From: Dolichospermum compactum NIES-806 | GTDB lineage: Bacteria > Cyanobacteriota > Cyanobacteriia > Cyanobacteriales > Nostocaceae | NCBI RefSeq assembly: GCF_002368115.1 | Contig: NZ_AP018316.1 | Coordinates: 2,484,774 to 2,548,773 of the forward strand | DNA length: 64,000 bases | Direction of reading: 5' to 3' | Part shown: in pieces, positions 8,120 to 16,223 of the stretch | Layout: every line of letters starts with the position of its first letter | How positions within the stretch are numbered: position 1 is the first letter of the stretch | Position numbers and translations under genes: made by a program | The notes under the pieces: model-generated | Database searches by the model: none | Seen by the model: the letters and a program-made list of their open reading frames with translations, nothing else | Told to the model about the DNA's origin: nothing

Positions 8120-8139
8120 CCTCCTCGCAAGCGGGGAGG
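8120..8139. repeat. GC-rich hairpin repeat
   Basis: CCTCCTCGC and GCGGGGAGG pair across AA, followed by a G-rich GGTTGGGGGTGGGG run. It lies between minC and the DUF1537 gene, next to a TTGGTAA tandem repeat at about 8064-8080. This looks like an interspersed Nostocales intergenic repeat rather than a dedicated terminator. Confidence 0.5.
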
Positions 8140-8213
8140 CGGTTGGGGGTGGGGTTCTTGTACCTCACTAAATTAAAAAACGCTATATCAAACTTTTGCC
8201 TATTACCTTTCTT

Positions 8214-9539
8214 TCACCTCTTACCGATTAATCTTTGATAAACAATCCCCAAAGCATCAGTATTACCGACATTACCGGGAAACAAGACCAGTGGCAAATC
8301 AGGAAACAGGGGATGATCAGATGGGGTAATTACCATTGAACAACCTGCTAAAATTTGACCAAGTAATCGGGCTGAAGTTAAAGCCAGTCCCGTACTCAAG
8401 ACATCGTTAGAAGTAATACCCCCCTTACTGATTAGGAATCCTAGATCAGATGGTAAACCCTGGACAATATCCATAAGTAAAGCGGAAACCGTGCTACCAA
8501 AATCTAACCTAGTTTTGACATCTTTAAACGCCAATTCCTGCCGACTAGTGTATACTACTGGAGTTTTACCAGCATTATGTACTACTTTGACATTTTCCAG
8601 AATCTCCGTTAGCAGTTTAGCAGATTCATTCACCCCATTATCAAGTAATCTGCCCACATTAACTTCTATGCCGACCGTCCCCTCAACTTTTAATAATGAT
8701 TCTAACTGTTGAGTTGTCTTTTTAACGTGAGAACCTACAATGATTGCACCAGGTTTACCACCACGCACATATTTTGCCATATTTTCAGCAGCAATGGGTT
8801 GGGGTGGTAAGGCAGCCAAAGCTGTTAAAATACTAGCAGCAGAACGGAATAAAAATCGTTTCCCCCGACTTGCGGCTGTTAATACATCTACCGCAAAGGT
8901 ATTCAGATCTTGCTGATTTTCCCCGTCTACGACACCACACTGATTATTCTCAAGTTGTAACAAACTTTCTAAACTACCAGCACGGATATCTGCGAGTAAA
9001 AATCTAGTAACATTATCTTCTTTAATCCGTCCCTTGGTTTTTTCTTCTACGTATTTAGACAGATAGCTGTAATTGTACCCAAAGACAGAATCACGAGCAA
9101 ATTCTGTTTCATGTACAGGAGTGGGAACACCATCAATAATTAGATAATGAATACTATCGCGGGTAATTCTTCCCCCTTCAAAAAACGCGGGAACAAGAAA
9201 ATGAGCATCAAAGGGACCGAGTTCTTCGGCAATCACATCGGTTTCTATGGGATAATGTCCCCGTAAGGTAGAGTCAGAACGACTAACTACGAGAAAATCG
9301 GCGATTTTTTCCGCTGCTAAGGCAAGTTTCAGGTTATGACAAACTTCTCTAGTTACAGATGCGGCTGCTTCTGGAGTCAGAGAACGAGTATTTGTTAAAA
9401 TAAAGAAAATAGGAGCATCATCTTTTAGTCCTAAACGTAAAGTTTCTACATCCCAACGCATCAATAGTAAACAACTGTGGACGGTTTGTGAACCAGTGGG
9501 ATCATCATCAAGGACAATTATTTTAGGTTGGTTATTCAT
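8214..9539 (-). CDS. Four-carbon acid sugar kinase family protein (DUF1537)
   Basis: A 441-residue two-domain protein of the OtnK/DUF1537 family, ATP-dependent kinases acting on four-carbon sugar acids or related substrates. The N-terminal substrate domain shows VLDDDPTGSQTV and the conserved SRSDSTLRGHYPIE. The C-terminal nucleotide-binding domain has GSHVKKTTQQLE, a YTSRQEL segment and the ISKGGITSNDV phosphate loop. Its usual partners (dehydrogenase, isomerase or epimerase) are not nearby, so the substrate cannot be named. Its ATG overlaps by four bases with the stop of the small ORF upstream, suggesting translational coupling. Confidence 0.9.
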   Translation of the reverse strand: MNNQPKIIVLDDDPTGSQTVHSCLLLMRWDVETLRLGLKDDAPIFFILTNTRSLTPEAAASVTREVCHNLKLALAAEKIADFLVVSRSDSTLRGHYPIETDVIAEELGPFDAHFLVPAFFEGGRITRDSIHYLIIDGVPTPVHETEFARDSVFGYNYSYLSKYVEEKTKGRIKEDNVTRFLLADIRAGSLESLLQLENNQCGVVDGENQQDLNTFAVDVLTAASRGKRFLFRSAASILTALAALPPQPIAAENMAKYVRGGKPGAIIVGSHVKKTTQQLESLLKVEGTVGIEVNVGRLLDNGVNESAKLLTEILENVKVVHNAGKTPVVYTSRQELAFKDVKTRLDFGSTVSALLMDIVQGLPSDLGFLISKGGITSNDVLSTGLALTSARLLGQILAGCSMVITPSDHPLFPDLPLVLFPGNVGNTDALGIVYQRLIGKR

Positions 9540-9682
9540 AAATATGTAAATGGTGGTAGATATTCGACATCTAAAAGTTGATCAATTGTGTAAGGACATT
9601 TCTCTAATTGTTGCAAGGTTGTTGCTAACCACTGGGGATAATCTTGTTCATAAAGAGTTTTACTCAATAATTTAGATATCAT
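9536..9682 (-). CDS. Small DUF29-like protein or fragment
   Basis: A 48-residue frame starting MISKLLSKTLYEQDYPQW. The LYEQDYPQWLATTLQQLE stretch matches the N-terminal start of DUF29 proteins, such as LYDQDYYLWIRTTINQLR in the neighbour at 10516-10995. The rest of the domain is replaced by a short unrelated tail. A GGAG ribosome site lies 8-10 bases before the ATG. The TGA stop overlaps the start of the DUF1537 gene in an ATGA. It may be a truncated paralogue kept as a coupling leader, or simply a remnant. Confidence 0.5.
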   Translation of the reverse strand: MISKLLSKTLYEQDYPQWLATTLQQLEKCPYTIDQLLDVEYLPPFTYL

Positions 9683-9739
9683 TTAGGGTTCTCCAGTTTG
9701 GTAGGGTTTAAGCATTAATTTTGGGGAATAAATTTATGA

Positions 9740-10423
9740 TTACACTTTTGCGAGTTTTCTGAGTTCTGCTTGTACATCTAAGGCAATCTGCAATGATTGA
9801 TTAAGAAGTTGAGCATATTCACTAGCTTGACTACTAACTTGTAAGGTTTGCATATTAGCTAAATTATTTACCACTAAATCTTGGTTATTAGCAAGCAGTT
9901 TTTTATTATCGCGCAAAATCCGTTCACTTTTTAAAGCGCGGACTAAATCTTCTCGAATTAGTTGTAGTGCAGATATTACCTGTCCTCTGTCGCTAATGTT
10001 ACTTTGGGTGTTACCGGAGTTAGTCAGTTGATCATGAATATCTATAGCTTGGACGACTTGGTGATATTTTTCAACTTCGTCTAGCAGGATTGTGAGTGCG
10101 TGGGGACAGTTTTTTTCCGCCAGAGCCGATGTCTAGGAAGGGCTACGCCAACGCCCCACAACCACCGCTACAGGTACTATAATCAGTAGAATCACTCCCA
10201 ATTTATTGGAAGACCCCAAAGTGGGTAAAATAATAAAAGCATAAATACCACCAACTATAATCGGTGTCAGCGCCAAAGCTACCAAACCTTCATTCAGAAA
10301 AAAACCCAGTCGCTTTTCTTTGTCTGCCATAATTGAGGGACGGAAAACGTCTTCTGGATCAAACCCAGTTAAGCGTTTTAGTTCCCCTTTGCTAATTTCT
10401 AAACCTACTAAATCTGGCTGCAC
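9740..10423 (-). pseudogene. Cyanobacterial two-TM protein gene interrupted by an in-frame amber codon
   Basis: The first 96 codons (10423 to 10136) encode MQPDLVGLEISKGELKRL, then two transmembrane helices at about 46-65 and 72-92. A TAG at 10135-10133 stops translation. The same frame then continues without a stop for 130 codons to a TAA at 9740, encoding a helical domain (ALTILLDEVEKYHQVVQAID ... VRALKSERILRDNKKLL). The sequence around the stop, GGGCGTTGGCGTAGCCCTTC, is a typical interspersed repeat in Nostocales, so the amber was probably brought in by repeat insertion. I do not know the family's function. The truncated 96-residue product could still be made. Confidence 0.75.
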
Positions 10424-10479
10424 CGCTAGATACTCCTTGAGAAAGGGTGAGTTAAGTATCTATTTTAGTTGATCTACAA

Positions 10480-10510
10480 GATCCCCGACTTCTTTGAGAA
10501 GTCGGGGATC
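10480..10510. repeat. Palindromic interspersed repeat (GATCCCCGACTTCTT family)
   Basis: GATCCCCGACTTCTT pairs with AAGAAGTCGGGGATC type sequence to give a stem of 14-15 bp with almost no loop. Further copies are at 26960-26990 and 29988-30018, and a split form at about 41788-41866. Here it lies between the DUF29 gene and the interrupted gene and may end transcription of either. Confidence 0.75.
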
Positions 10511-10515
10511 TAAAT

Positions 10516-10995
10516 TCAAATATGATGGCTATATTCAGGAAACCAGTTTTCATCTAGGACTTGTTCTAAAGAAGCAATGGGGGTAAGGAGGAATATGTCA
10601 AGAGGAAGTTCTGATCTGTCACTAACTAATTTTCTAGCATCTTGATAACATTGATCAAATATTTCTAAAATGTAAGGTTTTAAACTAGGACTATCTTTGA
10701 GTTCATCTTTTATTTGTGTACGAAATGTCCTAATTTCCCCCTTCCAATGTCCTTGATTTTTTTCTCTTTCTTTATCCCAATATTTTAGCTTGAGTAGATG
10801 TTCCAGCAGTTTAATTAATAAACTTTTAATTGCTCTTTTTTCACGTCTACCCATAGTTTCTAATTCTTCTAATAAATTCTCTAAATCAACAACAGAAAAT
10901 TGTCCTGCGCGAAGTTGGTTAATAGTTGTTCTTATCCACAGGTAATAATCTTGATCGTATAAGGTTTGGGTTGTTGGTTGTGTTGATGTAACCAT
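10516..10995 (-). CDS. DUF29 family protein
   Basis: A 159-residue protein of the DUF29 family, common in multicopy in cyanobacteria and of unknown role. Typical features are TLYDQDYYLWIRTTINQLR, DLENLLEELETMGRREKRAIKSLLIKLLEHLLKL and a C-terminal segment (DENWFPE) that usually closes the fold. It is all-helical and soluble. The start at 10995 is the first ATG of the frame. It is followed by the palindromic repeat at 10480-10510. Confidence 0.9.
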   Translation of the reverse strand: MVTSTQPTTQTLYDQDYYLWIRTTINQLRAGQFSVVDLENLLEELETMGRREKRAIKSLLIKLLEHLLKLKYWDKEREKNQGHWKGEIRTFRTQIKDELKDSPSLKPYILEIFDQCYQDARKLVSDRSELPLDIFLLTPIASLEQVLDENWFPEYSHHI

Positions 10996-11042
10996 ATACT
11001 GGTGAGGTTTTTGCTATTTCTTTTATTTTAACTTGGTTTTGG

Positions 11043-11117
11043 TTCATTGTCTGAATCAGGATTTCCAGGATTTCAGGATGTACAGGATGTTGGTTATTGT
11101 TTATTGTTTGAATCAGG
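11043..11117. repeat. Degenerate ATCAGGATTTCCAGGATTT-type repeat
   Basis: Two imperfect direct units (TTGTCTGAATCAGGATTTCC and TTGTTTGAATCAGGAGTTG) with CAGGAT submotifs in between. It belongs with the more complete hairpin copy at 41128-41235 and partial copies near 22207 and 36222. Confidence 0.5.
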
Positions 11118-11190
11118 AGTTGAGTATTTTGATCATGAAAGAATTTAGAATTTCACATTAACTTACCTTAAATTCCTCAACACCCACCAA

Positions 11191-12240
11191 TTAAATCTTG
11201 AAAATCCTACCAACTACTAAACTCACTGTTTGGATAAAATCTCGACGGGTTGTATTTTTCTGCTGCTGAGAAATTGGTTTTAGTTGATATTTAATAGGTT
11301 GAGGTTTGGGTTTTGGTTGAAGTTTTGGAGGTGGTGGTTGTAAGGCTTTCTCTATTTCTGCTATCCTTTGTAAAATCTCTTGGGTATTTTGATGACGATC
11401 TTTATATAAAGTTTGCATCATCTCATCTAGCAAATCTGCCAACATTTTTGATATTTGTGGTGCATGATTACGCCAATTTAATGTCGCAGTATAAGAATCA
11501 TACATTTCTTGATCAAGTGGTTCTTTACCCGTGAGTAAATAAACAAATGTTCGTCCCAAAGCAAAGAAATCAGATTGAGGTACAGCGTTATTGTTAATTT
11601 GTTCTGACGGTGTGAAACCTGCGGAAATAATTCCTGTTACACCACCTTGCTGATTAAATACTGTAGTTGTCACTTTGCGGACTGTGCCAAAATAAATTAA
11701 TACTAATTGAGCATTTTCAGCCCGCAGCATAATGTTAGATGGTTTGATATCTCGATGAAAAAAATTTTTATTATGGACTTGTTCTAAAATAATAAGTAAA
11801 TCTTTCAACCAAGCGATTGCAGAAGTTTGATCAATAGGACGCAAATTGCGTTTTTGCATATATTTCTCTAAATCTTCTCCCACAACTTTTTCCATAACCA
11901 AACAATGAATTGGACTTTGGCTATTGTGGGGATAATATTCAAAATAAGCATCTAATTCTACTTGAGGAATACCAGAATGATGGAGTTGACTTAAAACAGC
12001 GGCTTCTTGTTTAAATAATTCTATGGCTTTCGGGTCGTTGTTAATCAAGACTTTGAGAACTTTGGCTTTGTTGGTTCTAACTTCATTAATCTCAAATGTC
12101 ACACCAAAGCCACCCCGTCCTAATCTACATATAACCCGATAGCGTTGTTGTAGCAGCACTTCTGAACTACAGGTTTCACAAAAGGTGATATTGTCTGGAT
12201 TTTGCGGCTTTGAGCAGCTAGGGTTGATGCACAGGCTCAT
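11191..12240 (-). CDS. Ser/Thr protein kinase-like protein with a mutated DFG motif, truncated C-terminus
   Basis: Begins MSLCINPSCSKPQNPDN with two CxxC-type pairs (CINPSC, CETC), a zinc-ribbon start common in cyanobacterial Hanks kinases. The kinase domain has the glycine loop GRGGFGVTF, Lys in VLKVL, and the catalytic loop HRDIKPSN. The expected DFG reads YFG (LVLIYFGTVRK), so the Mg2+-binding aspartate is tyrosine, a single-base change GAT to TAT. A Pro/Lys/Gln-rich linker follows. The protein ends shortly after TTRRDFIQTVSLVVG, where relatives usually continue into a second domain, so truncation is likely. It is probably a pseudokinase or a decaying gene. The ATG at 12240 is preferred over 12258. 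Confidence 0.85.
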   Translation of the reverse strand: MSLCINPSCSKPQNPDNITFCETCSSEVLLQQRYRVICRLGRGGFGVTFEINEVRTNKAKVLKVLINNDPKAIELFKQEAAVLSQLHHSGIPQVELDAYFEYYPHNSQSPIHCLVMEKVVGEDLEKYMQKRNLRPIDQTSAIAWLKDLLIILEQVHNKNFFHRDIKPSNIMLRAENAQLVLIYFGTVRKVTTTVFNQQGGVTGIISAGFTPSEQINNNAVPQSDFFALGRTFVYLLTGKEPLDQEMYDSYTATLNWRNHAPQISKMLADLLDEMMQTLYKDRHQNTQEILQRIAEIEKALQPPPPKLQPKPKPQPIKYQLKPISQQQKNTTRRDFIQTVSLVVGRIFKI

Positions 12241-12310
12241 AATCTTGGTAAGTAGCACATTTATCCGATATTTTACCTTAATTTACTGAAAATAGACATA
12301 AAATAGCATC

Positions 12311-12361
12311 AGGGCGGTTAGAAACCGCGTCTACACAAACAAAACCGACCTACGTGGGTTA
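12311..12361. repeat. Partial copy of the GGGCGRTTAGAAA...CTACACAAACAAA repeat
   Basis: It contains CGCGTCTACACAAACAAAAC and a TACGTGGGTT block, matching the left half of the complete palindromic element at 63616-63717. GCGGTT-AGA-AACCGC gives a local hairpin. The right half is missing. Confidence 0.6.
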
Positions 12362-12716
12362 AATTAATTATTGGGAAGCTGAATTGAGAGCGATCGCCTA
12401 TCATAGAAAGGTATTCGCCCAATAAATGGGGGCAAAGTACCTATTCAGGAACGATTTTATGCCATTTGAGGCTTGTCATTAAAGAATTTACCCCGGATTA
12501 TTGAGGGGTTACATAGAAAGTATAGGAAGGACAAATTAAATTCAAAATTTTTGTAACAATTGCCACAATTTATTAAATCTACCCTGAAAATGAATTAATC
12601 AAGTTGATAGTACATTTATCAACTATAATTAATAAAAATTTAACTATCTATTGATGTAAATCACAGCTATTCAGCGAAGAAAATGCTATGGTGAAGGGAA
12701 ATAATTGGGCATTTAC

Positions 12717-12750
12717 AAGTATGTAACACTCACCTAAGTGTTACATACTT
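12717..12750. promoter_or_regulatory. Perfect 14-bp inverted repeat
   Basis: AAGTATGTAACACT (12717-12730) and its exact complement AGTGTTACATACTT (12737-12750) flank CACCTA. There is no T tract on either side. The position 190 bases upstream of the protease start fits either a protein binding site or an mRNA/sRNA hairpin. Confidence 0.5.
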
Positions 12751-12941
12751 GGGTTGTTCTGTAAAAAAACTGAGCAACTCGAACCGTATTTGTTAACCGA
12801 CAAATAAAATATCTAACTCATCATTAACAAAAAACCAAAAGATAGATGAAGTATCAAGGTTATTAGGATAAAAAAACTAGCAAACATCAGAAAATTCTGA
12901 TTGATAAACTGTCAAAAACACAACTATTTCAGCTAATATAC

Positions 12942-14276
12942 ATGAACCAATCTGCGAAACGTTACTCACCGCTCCAAGCTGCCCTGATTGGTGGAGCGAT
13001 CGCCACAACTGCTACTGTATCTGTATTTGGTCAAGCCTGGACACATTGCGTTCGGGCTGCTTTACAAGATAGTCCCAAAGCATTAGTTGACCAAGTTTGG
13101 CAGTTGGTAAATCGTGAATATGTTGATGAGAAATTTAACCAACAAGATTGGCAAGCAGTTAGGCAAAGTCTATTAAGTAAAGATTATACATCTAAAGACG
13201 AAGCTTATGTAGCAATCCGCGAAGCCTTGCAAAAACTAGGTGATCCCTATACCCGGTTTATGAACCCCAAACAATACGAATCCCTGACAAAACAAACATC
13301 TGGGGAAGTTTCCGGTATTGGGATTCGGATGCAAATCAACGAAAAAACCAAACGCCTCACGGTTATAGAAGCCATAGAAAACTCTCCAGCCCTCAGAGCC
13401 GGACTGAAATCAGGCGATGAAATTTTGGCAATAAATGGTAAATCTACCCTAAAAATGACAGTGGAAGATGCCTCAAAATTAATTCGTGGTCAAATAGGTA
13501 CTTCTGTCAGCTTAGATATAGAAAGACCAAATAACAAATTTAACGTTAAATTAACAAGGGCAACCATAGAAGTTCCCACCGTCCGGTATACTCTCAAACA
13601 AGAATCTGGTCGCCGAGTAGGGTATATTCGGTTACAAGAATTTAGCTCCCATGCGGCAGACCAAATGCGGGTAGCTATTCGCACCTTAAAGAACCAAAAA
13701 GTTGATTCCTACGTTTTAGATTTGCGAGGTAATCCCGGTGGTTTGTTAAATGCGAGTATAGAAATTGCCCGGATGTGGTTAGATGACGGTCATATCGTCA
13801 AAACCGTAGACCGCAAAGGATCAAGCTCTCAAACAAAAGCAAATCAGACAGCTATTACCAAACTACCTTTAGCAATTCTGGTTGATGGTAATTCCGCTAG
13901 TGCGAGTGAAATCCTCACTGGCGCACTCAAAGACAATAAACGGGCTGTAGTTGTTGGTAGTCAAACCTTCGGTAAGGCGCTGGTGCAGTCAGTCCATGAA
14001 CTAGGCGATGGTTCAGGTTTAGCTGTGACTATTGCCCATTACTATACACCAAATGGTACAGATATCAATCATAAAGGAATTGCTCCCGATATCAAGCTGG
14101 ACTTAACCCAAACTCAAGAACGCCAATTAGCTTCTAATCCGAATTTAATCGGTACAAATAGCGATCCCCAATATACCCGTGCCATTGCTGTTCTTTCTAA
14201 TGGCAAATTAGCACAATCAGTGACAAATGAAAATCCTCAGTCTATTAGTGTCAATGCTAAAGACTTGAAGTTCTAG
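12942..14276 (+). CDS. Carboxyl-terminal processing protease (S41A, CtpA/B/C type)
   Basis: A 444-residue serine protease exported to the periplasm or thylakoid lumen. It has an N-terminal signal/anchor (LQAALIGGAIATTATVSVFG). A cap region follows with the DPYTRFMNPKQY motif, then a PDZ domain at about 125-205 (GIGIRM, ALRAGLKSGDEILAING). The catalytic core at 225-385 has LRGNPGGLL, the nucleophile Ser in NSASASEI and the general-base Lys in FGKALVQS. Cyanobacteria usually have three paralogues, one of which matures the D1 C-terminus; which one this is cannot be decided from sequence alone. Confidence 0.95.
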   Translation: MNQSAKRYSPLQAALIGGAIATTATVSVFGQAWTHCVRAALQDSPKALVDQVWQLVNREYVDEKFNQQDWQAVRQSLLSKDYTSKDEAYVAIREALQKLGDPYTRFMNPKQYESLTKQTSGEVSGIGIRMQINEKTKRLTVIEAIENSPALRAGLKSGDEILAINGKSTLKMTVEDASKLIRGQIGTSVSLDIERPNNKFNVKLTRATIEVPTVRYTLKQESGRRVGYIRLQEFSSHAADQMRVAIRTLKNQKVDSYVLDLRGNPGGLLNASIEIARMWLDDGHIVKTVDRKGSSSQTKANQTAITKLPLAILVDGNSASASEILTGALKDNKRAVVVGSQTFGKALVQSVHELGDGSGLAVTIAHYYTPNGTDINHKGIAPDIKLDLTQTQERQLASNPNLIGTNSDPQYTRAIAVLSNGKLAQSVTNENPQSISVNAKDLKF

Positions 14277-14284
14277 AACTTATT

Positions 14285-14392
14285 GTAGGTTGGGTTAAGC
14301 GATAGCTGCGCTTGTCGAAGGCATCGCGCAAACCAACGCATTTGTTGGCTTATGGCTAATGCCTCCGATACGCTAACAACCACCCAATCTAC
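14285..14392. repeat. GTAGGTTGGGT inverted-repeat element
   Basis: GTAGGTTGGGT (14285-14295) and ACCCAATCTAC (14382-14392) are inverted copies with one mismatch, enclosing CATCGCGCAAACCAACGC-type sequence. It lies between the convergent ends of the protease and lipoprotein genes, where it could end both transcripts. A related but shorter copy starts near 35216. Confidence 0.55.
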
Positions 14393-14423
14393 GAATCAAA
14401 AGTTAATGAAATGAATAAATTCC

Positions 14424-15299
14424 CTATCTTCTTCTGCTACCGAAACCGGAAGAACGACGACTGGAAGAACGTCCACCACTACCAAAACTGCTACCAGAAC
14501 TGCGTCGGCTAGAGCTAGAGTTACCAGAAGGACGAAGGGTACTACCACCAAAACCGGAACCAGAAGCTCGTCCAGTTCTGGTGGTGCGGTTTGCGCCTCC
14601 TGAAGACGAATTTCTGATGTTTCCTGTGGTGCGGAAGGCCGTGCGATTTCTCACTGCTGCGGGTGGTTCATTGTAGCGAGAACGGTAACTAGAAACAGCC
14701 GATTCATAGTTAGAACCATACCCACCATAACCATTCATGATCCCACCGGGCTGATACACGGGGGGAACATAATATTGAGGTCTAAATAACATACTACTAA
14801 TAGCTTGACCCGCAACATTACCAACTAAAGCTCCGGCAAAAGGGGCCCAAAAACTACTTTGCTGACGGACAATTACAGTTTCCGGTTGTCCGGTTTGGGG
14901 ATTGTTTCTGGTTTCGGTGACATTGTGGATATACTCAAGTTTAAAGTCTTCAGTCATGTATAAGATTGGCTGACTATTTTCCACTTTTAAGTAAGTTTTC
15001 TTACCTGCTTTGATTTCATCATCAGTCAATCGTGACATTTGTAGCTTTTCTGTGGCAAAGCTGGGGGGATTGTTATTGAGTAAAAACAAGGTATACTCAC
15101 CATTGGCATCGTTGTATGTACCCTGTTGTACTTCATACTGACCATCATTTAACTTGGTGGGAGTAGCAGTTTGGCTAACGTTCTTACTTGAGGAATTAGC
15201 GTCGTTTCCTCCCCCACAAGCGACAGTTGTTAAGCACAAAGTCAAGGCTAAACAAACAACTGTAAATTTACGCACTATGCTGATCATCGTCGTGTTCAT
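14424..15299 (-). CDS. Lipoprotein with Ser/Arg/Gly-rich C-terminus
   Basis: A 291-residue exported lipoprotein. The signal peptide ends in the lipobox LTTVAC, with Cys at about residue 28. The middle region (residues 50-150) is a conserved cyanobacterial domain of unknown role. A Gly/Ala-rich helix (FAGALVGNVAGQAISSMLF) around 155-175 may touch the membrane. From about 215 the sequence is low complexity, made of repeated RRSSGSSFGSGGRSSS-like Ser/Arg/Gly blocks. I do not recognise a function. It is on the same strand as the DUF1517 gene, separated by a MITE-like element. Confidence 0.8.
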   Translation of the reverse strand: MNTTMISIVRKFTVVCLALTLCLTTVACGGGNDANSSSKNVSQTATPTKLNDGQYEVQQGTYNDANGEYTLFLLNNNPPSFATEKLQMSRLTDDEIKAGKKTYLKVENSQPILYMTEDFKLEYIHNVTETRNNPQTGQPETVIVRQQSSFWAPFAGALVGNVAGQAISSMLFRPQYYVPPVYQPGGIMNGYGGYGSNYESAVSSYRSRYNEPPAAVRNRTAFRTTGNIRNSSSGGANRTTRTGRASGSGFGGSTLRPSGNSSSSRRSSGSSFGSGGRSSSRRSSGFGSRRR

Positions 15300-15342
15300 G
15301 TTTGTTTTCGGGTACTAATTACAGACTAACGAATCATTTATG

Positions 15343-15463
15343 GGACTTACGCAAGTGTCACACTAAAAATCTGTTGTCGGGTGCTTCAGATATCAACAAT
15401 TTGGTTATTTGCAAAATTTATGCTGTCTGACGCACCCTACCAATGTGCCAGTTGCGTAAATCC
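15343..15463. repeat. MITE-like hairpin element, copy 1
   Basis: About 121 bp with outer inverted arms GGACTTACGCAA and TTGCGTAAATCC, and inner arms around GGGTGCTTCAG and CTGACGCACCC. A second copy with the same layout is at 48897-49016. It carries no reading frame. The layout of nested inverted arms without coding sequence fits a non-autonomous transposable element or a structured RNA-forming repeat. Confidence 0.75.
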
Positions 15464-15467
15464 TGGT

Positions 15468-16043
15468 TTACAGGGGAATCAATTCTGGATAATATTCCAA
15501 TAATTGATCGCTGGAAAGTTCATCACCTAATTGGGCTGGTGAAAAATGCACTTGAATAGCGCGGAGTTTATGTTTGTAGTGTAGATTAATTAGGGCTTTA
15601 AAGGCTGCTTTCAAGGCGGAGATGTTAGCCAAATCGGTTTCTAACTCTGGAATTTCCCCTTCAGCCGCGACTGTAATCATGACAATGATATTCCGGGTGG
15701 CGGGAAGGGATAAGGGCTGATTTGAGGAATTCAAATCCAGATTAGCTCCATATCTTTGGGCTGAGTCTGTGAATAATTCATTGACATAATCTCCTGTTTC
15801 CCCTTCGTTCCAAAAGACATCACCTTCATTGGCAGCAGAGAACCAATATTCGTCATATTGGAGAAAAGTTTGGCATAGTTGCACCAATTCTTCTCCTAAA
15901 ATATCCATATCTCCATCAGCATTGATGGCTGTTCTAGCGGCACTATTGAGAACACCTAAGATTGGAGCTACTTCATCTCCCTTTAAATGCAAAAACAAGC
16001 GACAGACAATATAGCGAGTTCTGCCCATCATGCGATTAAACAT
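15468..16043 (-). CDS. DUF1517-type conserved protein
   Basis: A 191-residue soluble protein starting MFNRMMGRTRYIVCRLFLHL. It has a conserved acidic stretch (AANEGDVFWNEGETGDYVNELF), an NIIVMITVAAEGEIPEL strand-rich segment and a conserved end IQVHFSPAQLGDELSSDQLLEYYPEL. I place it in the DUF1517 family from memory, function unknown. A strong AGGAG ribosome site precedes the ATG. Its stop lies 4 bases from a MITE-like element. Confidence 0.75.
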   Translation of the reverse strand: MFNRMMGRTRYIVCRLFLHLKGDEVAPILGVLNSAARTAINADGDMDILGEELVQLCQTFLQYDEYWFSAANEGDVFWNEGETGDYVNELFTDSAQRYGANLDLNSSNQPLSLPATRNIIVMITVAAEGEIPELETDLANISALKAAFKALINLHYKHKLRAIQVHFSPAQLGDELSSDQLLEYYPELIPL

Positions 16044-16223
16044 TTGTTTTCTCCTGTAATTTCGGTAAATATTGACAACTGCATATTAACCAATGCAGTA
16101 AAATTCTTTGATAAAATCTGCAATCACGGAAAAATTAGGTATGATATCTACCCTGGTGTTGCCAACTTTGAGAGTTGGAGTTGGTAAAGTATCGAGAGAA
16201 TAAGTAAAAATTAAATTTTCAAA

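Larger units (their letters stand above)
12241..12941. other. Intergenic region upstream of the carboxyl-terminal protease
   Basis: About 700 bases without a gene, between divergent transcription units. It holds a truncated repeat at 12311-12361, a GCGATCGC site near 12391, a 14-bp inverted repeat at 12717-12750 and AT-rich promoter-like DNA before 12942. No open frame with coding character was seen on either strand. Confidence 0.6.
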
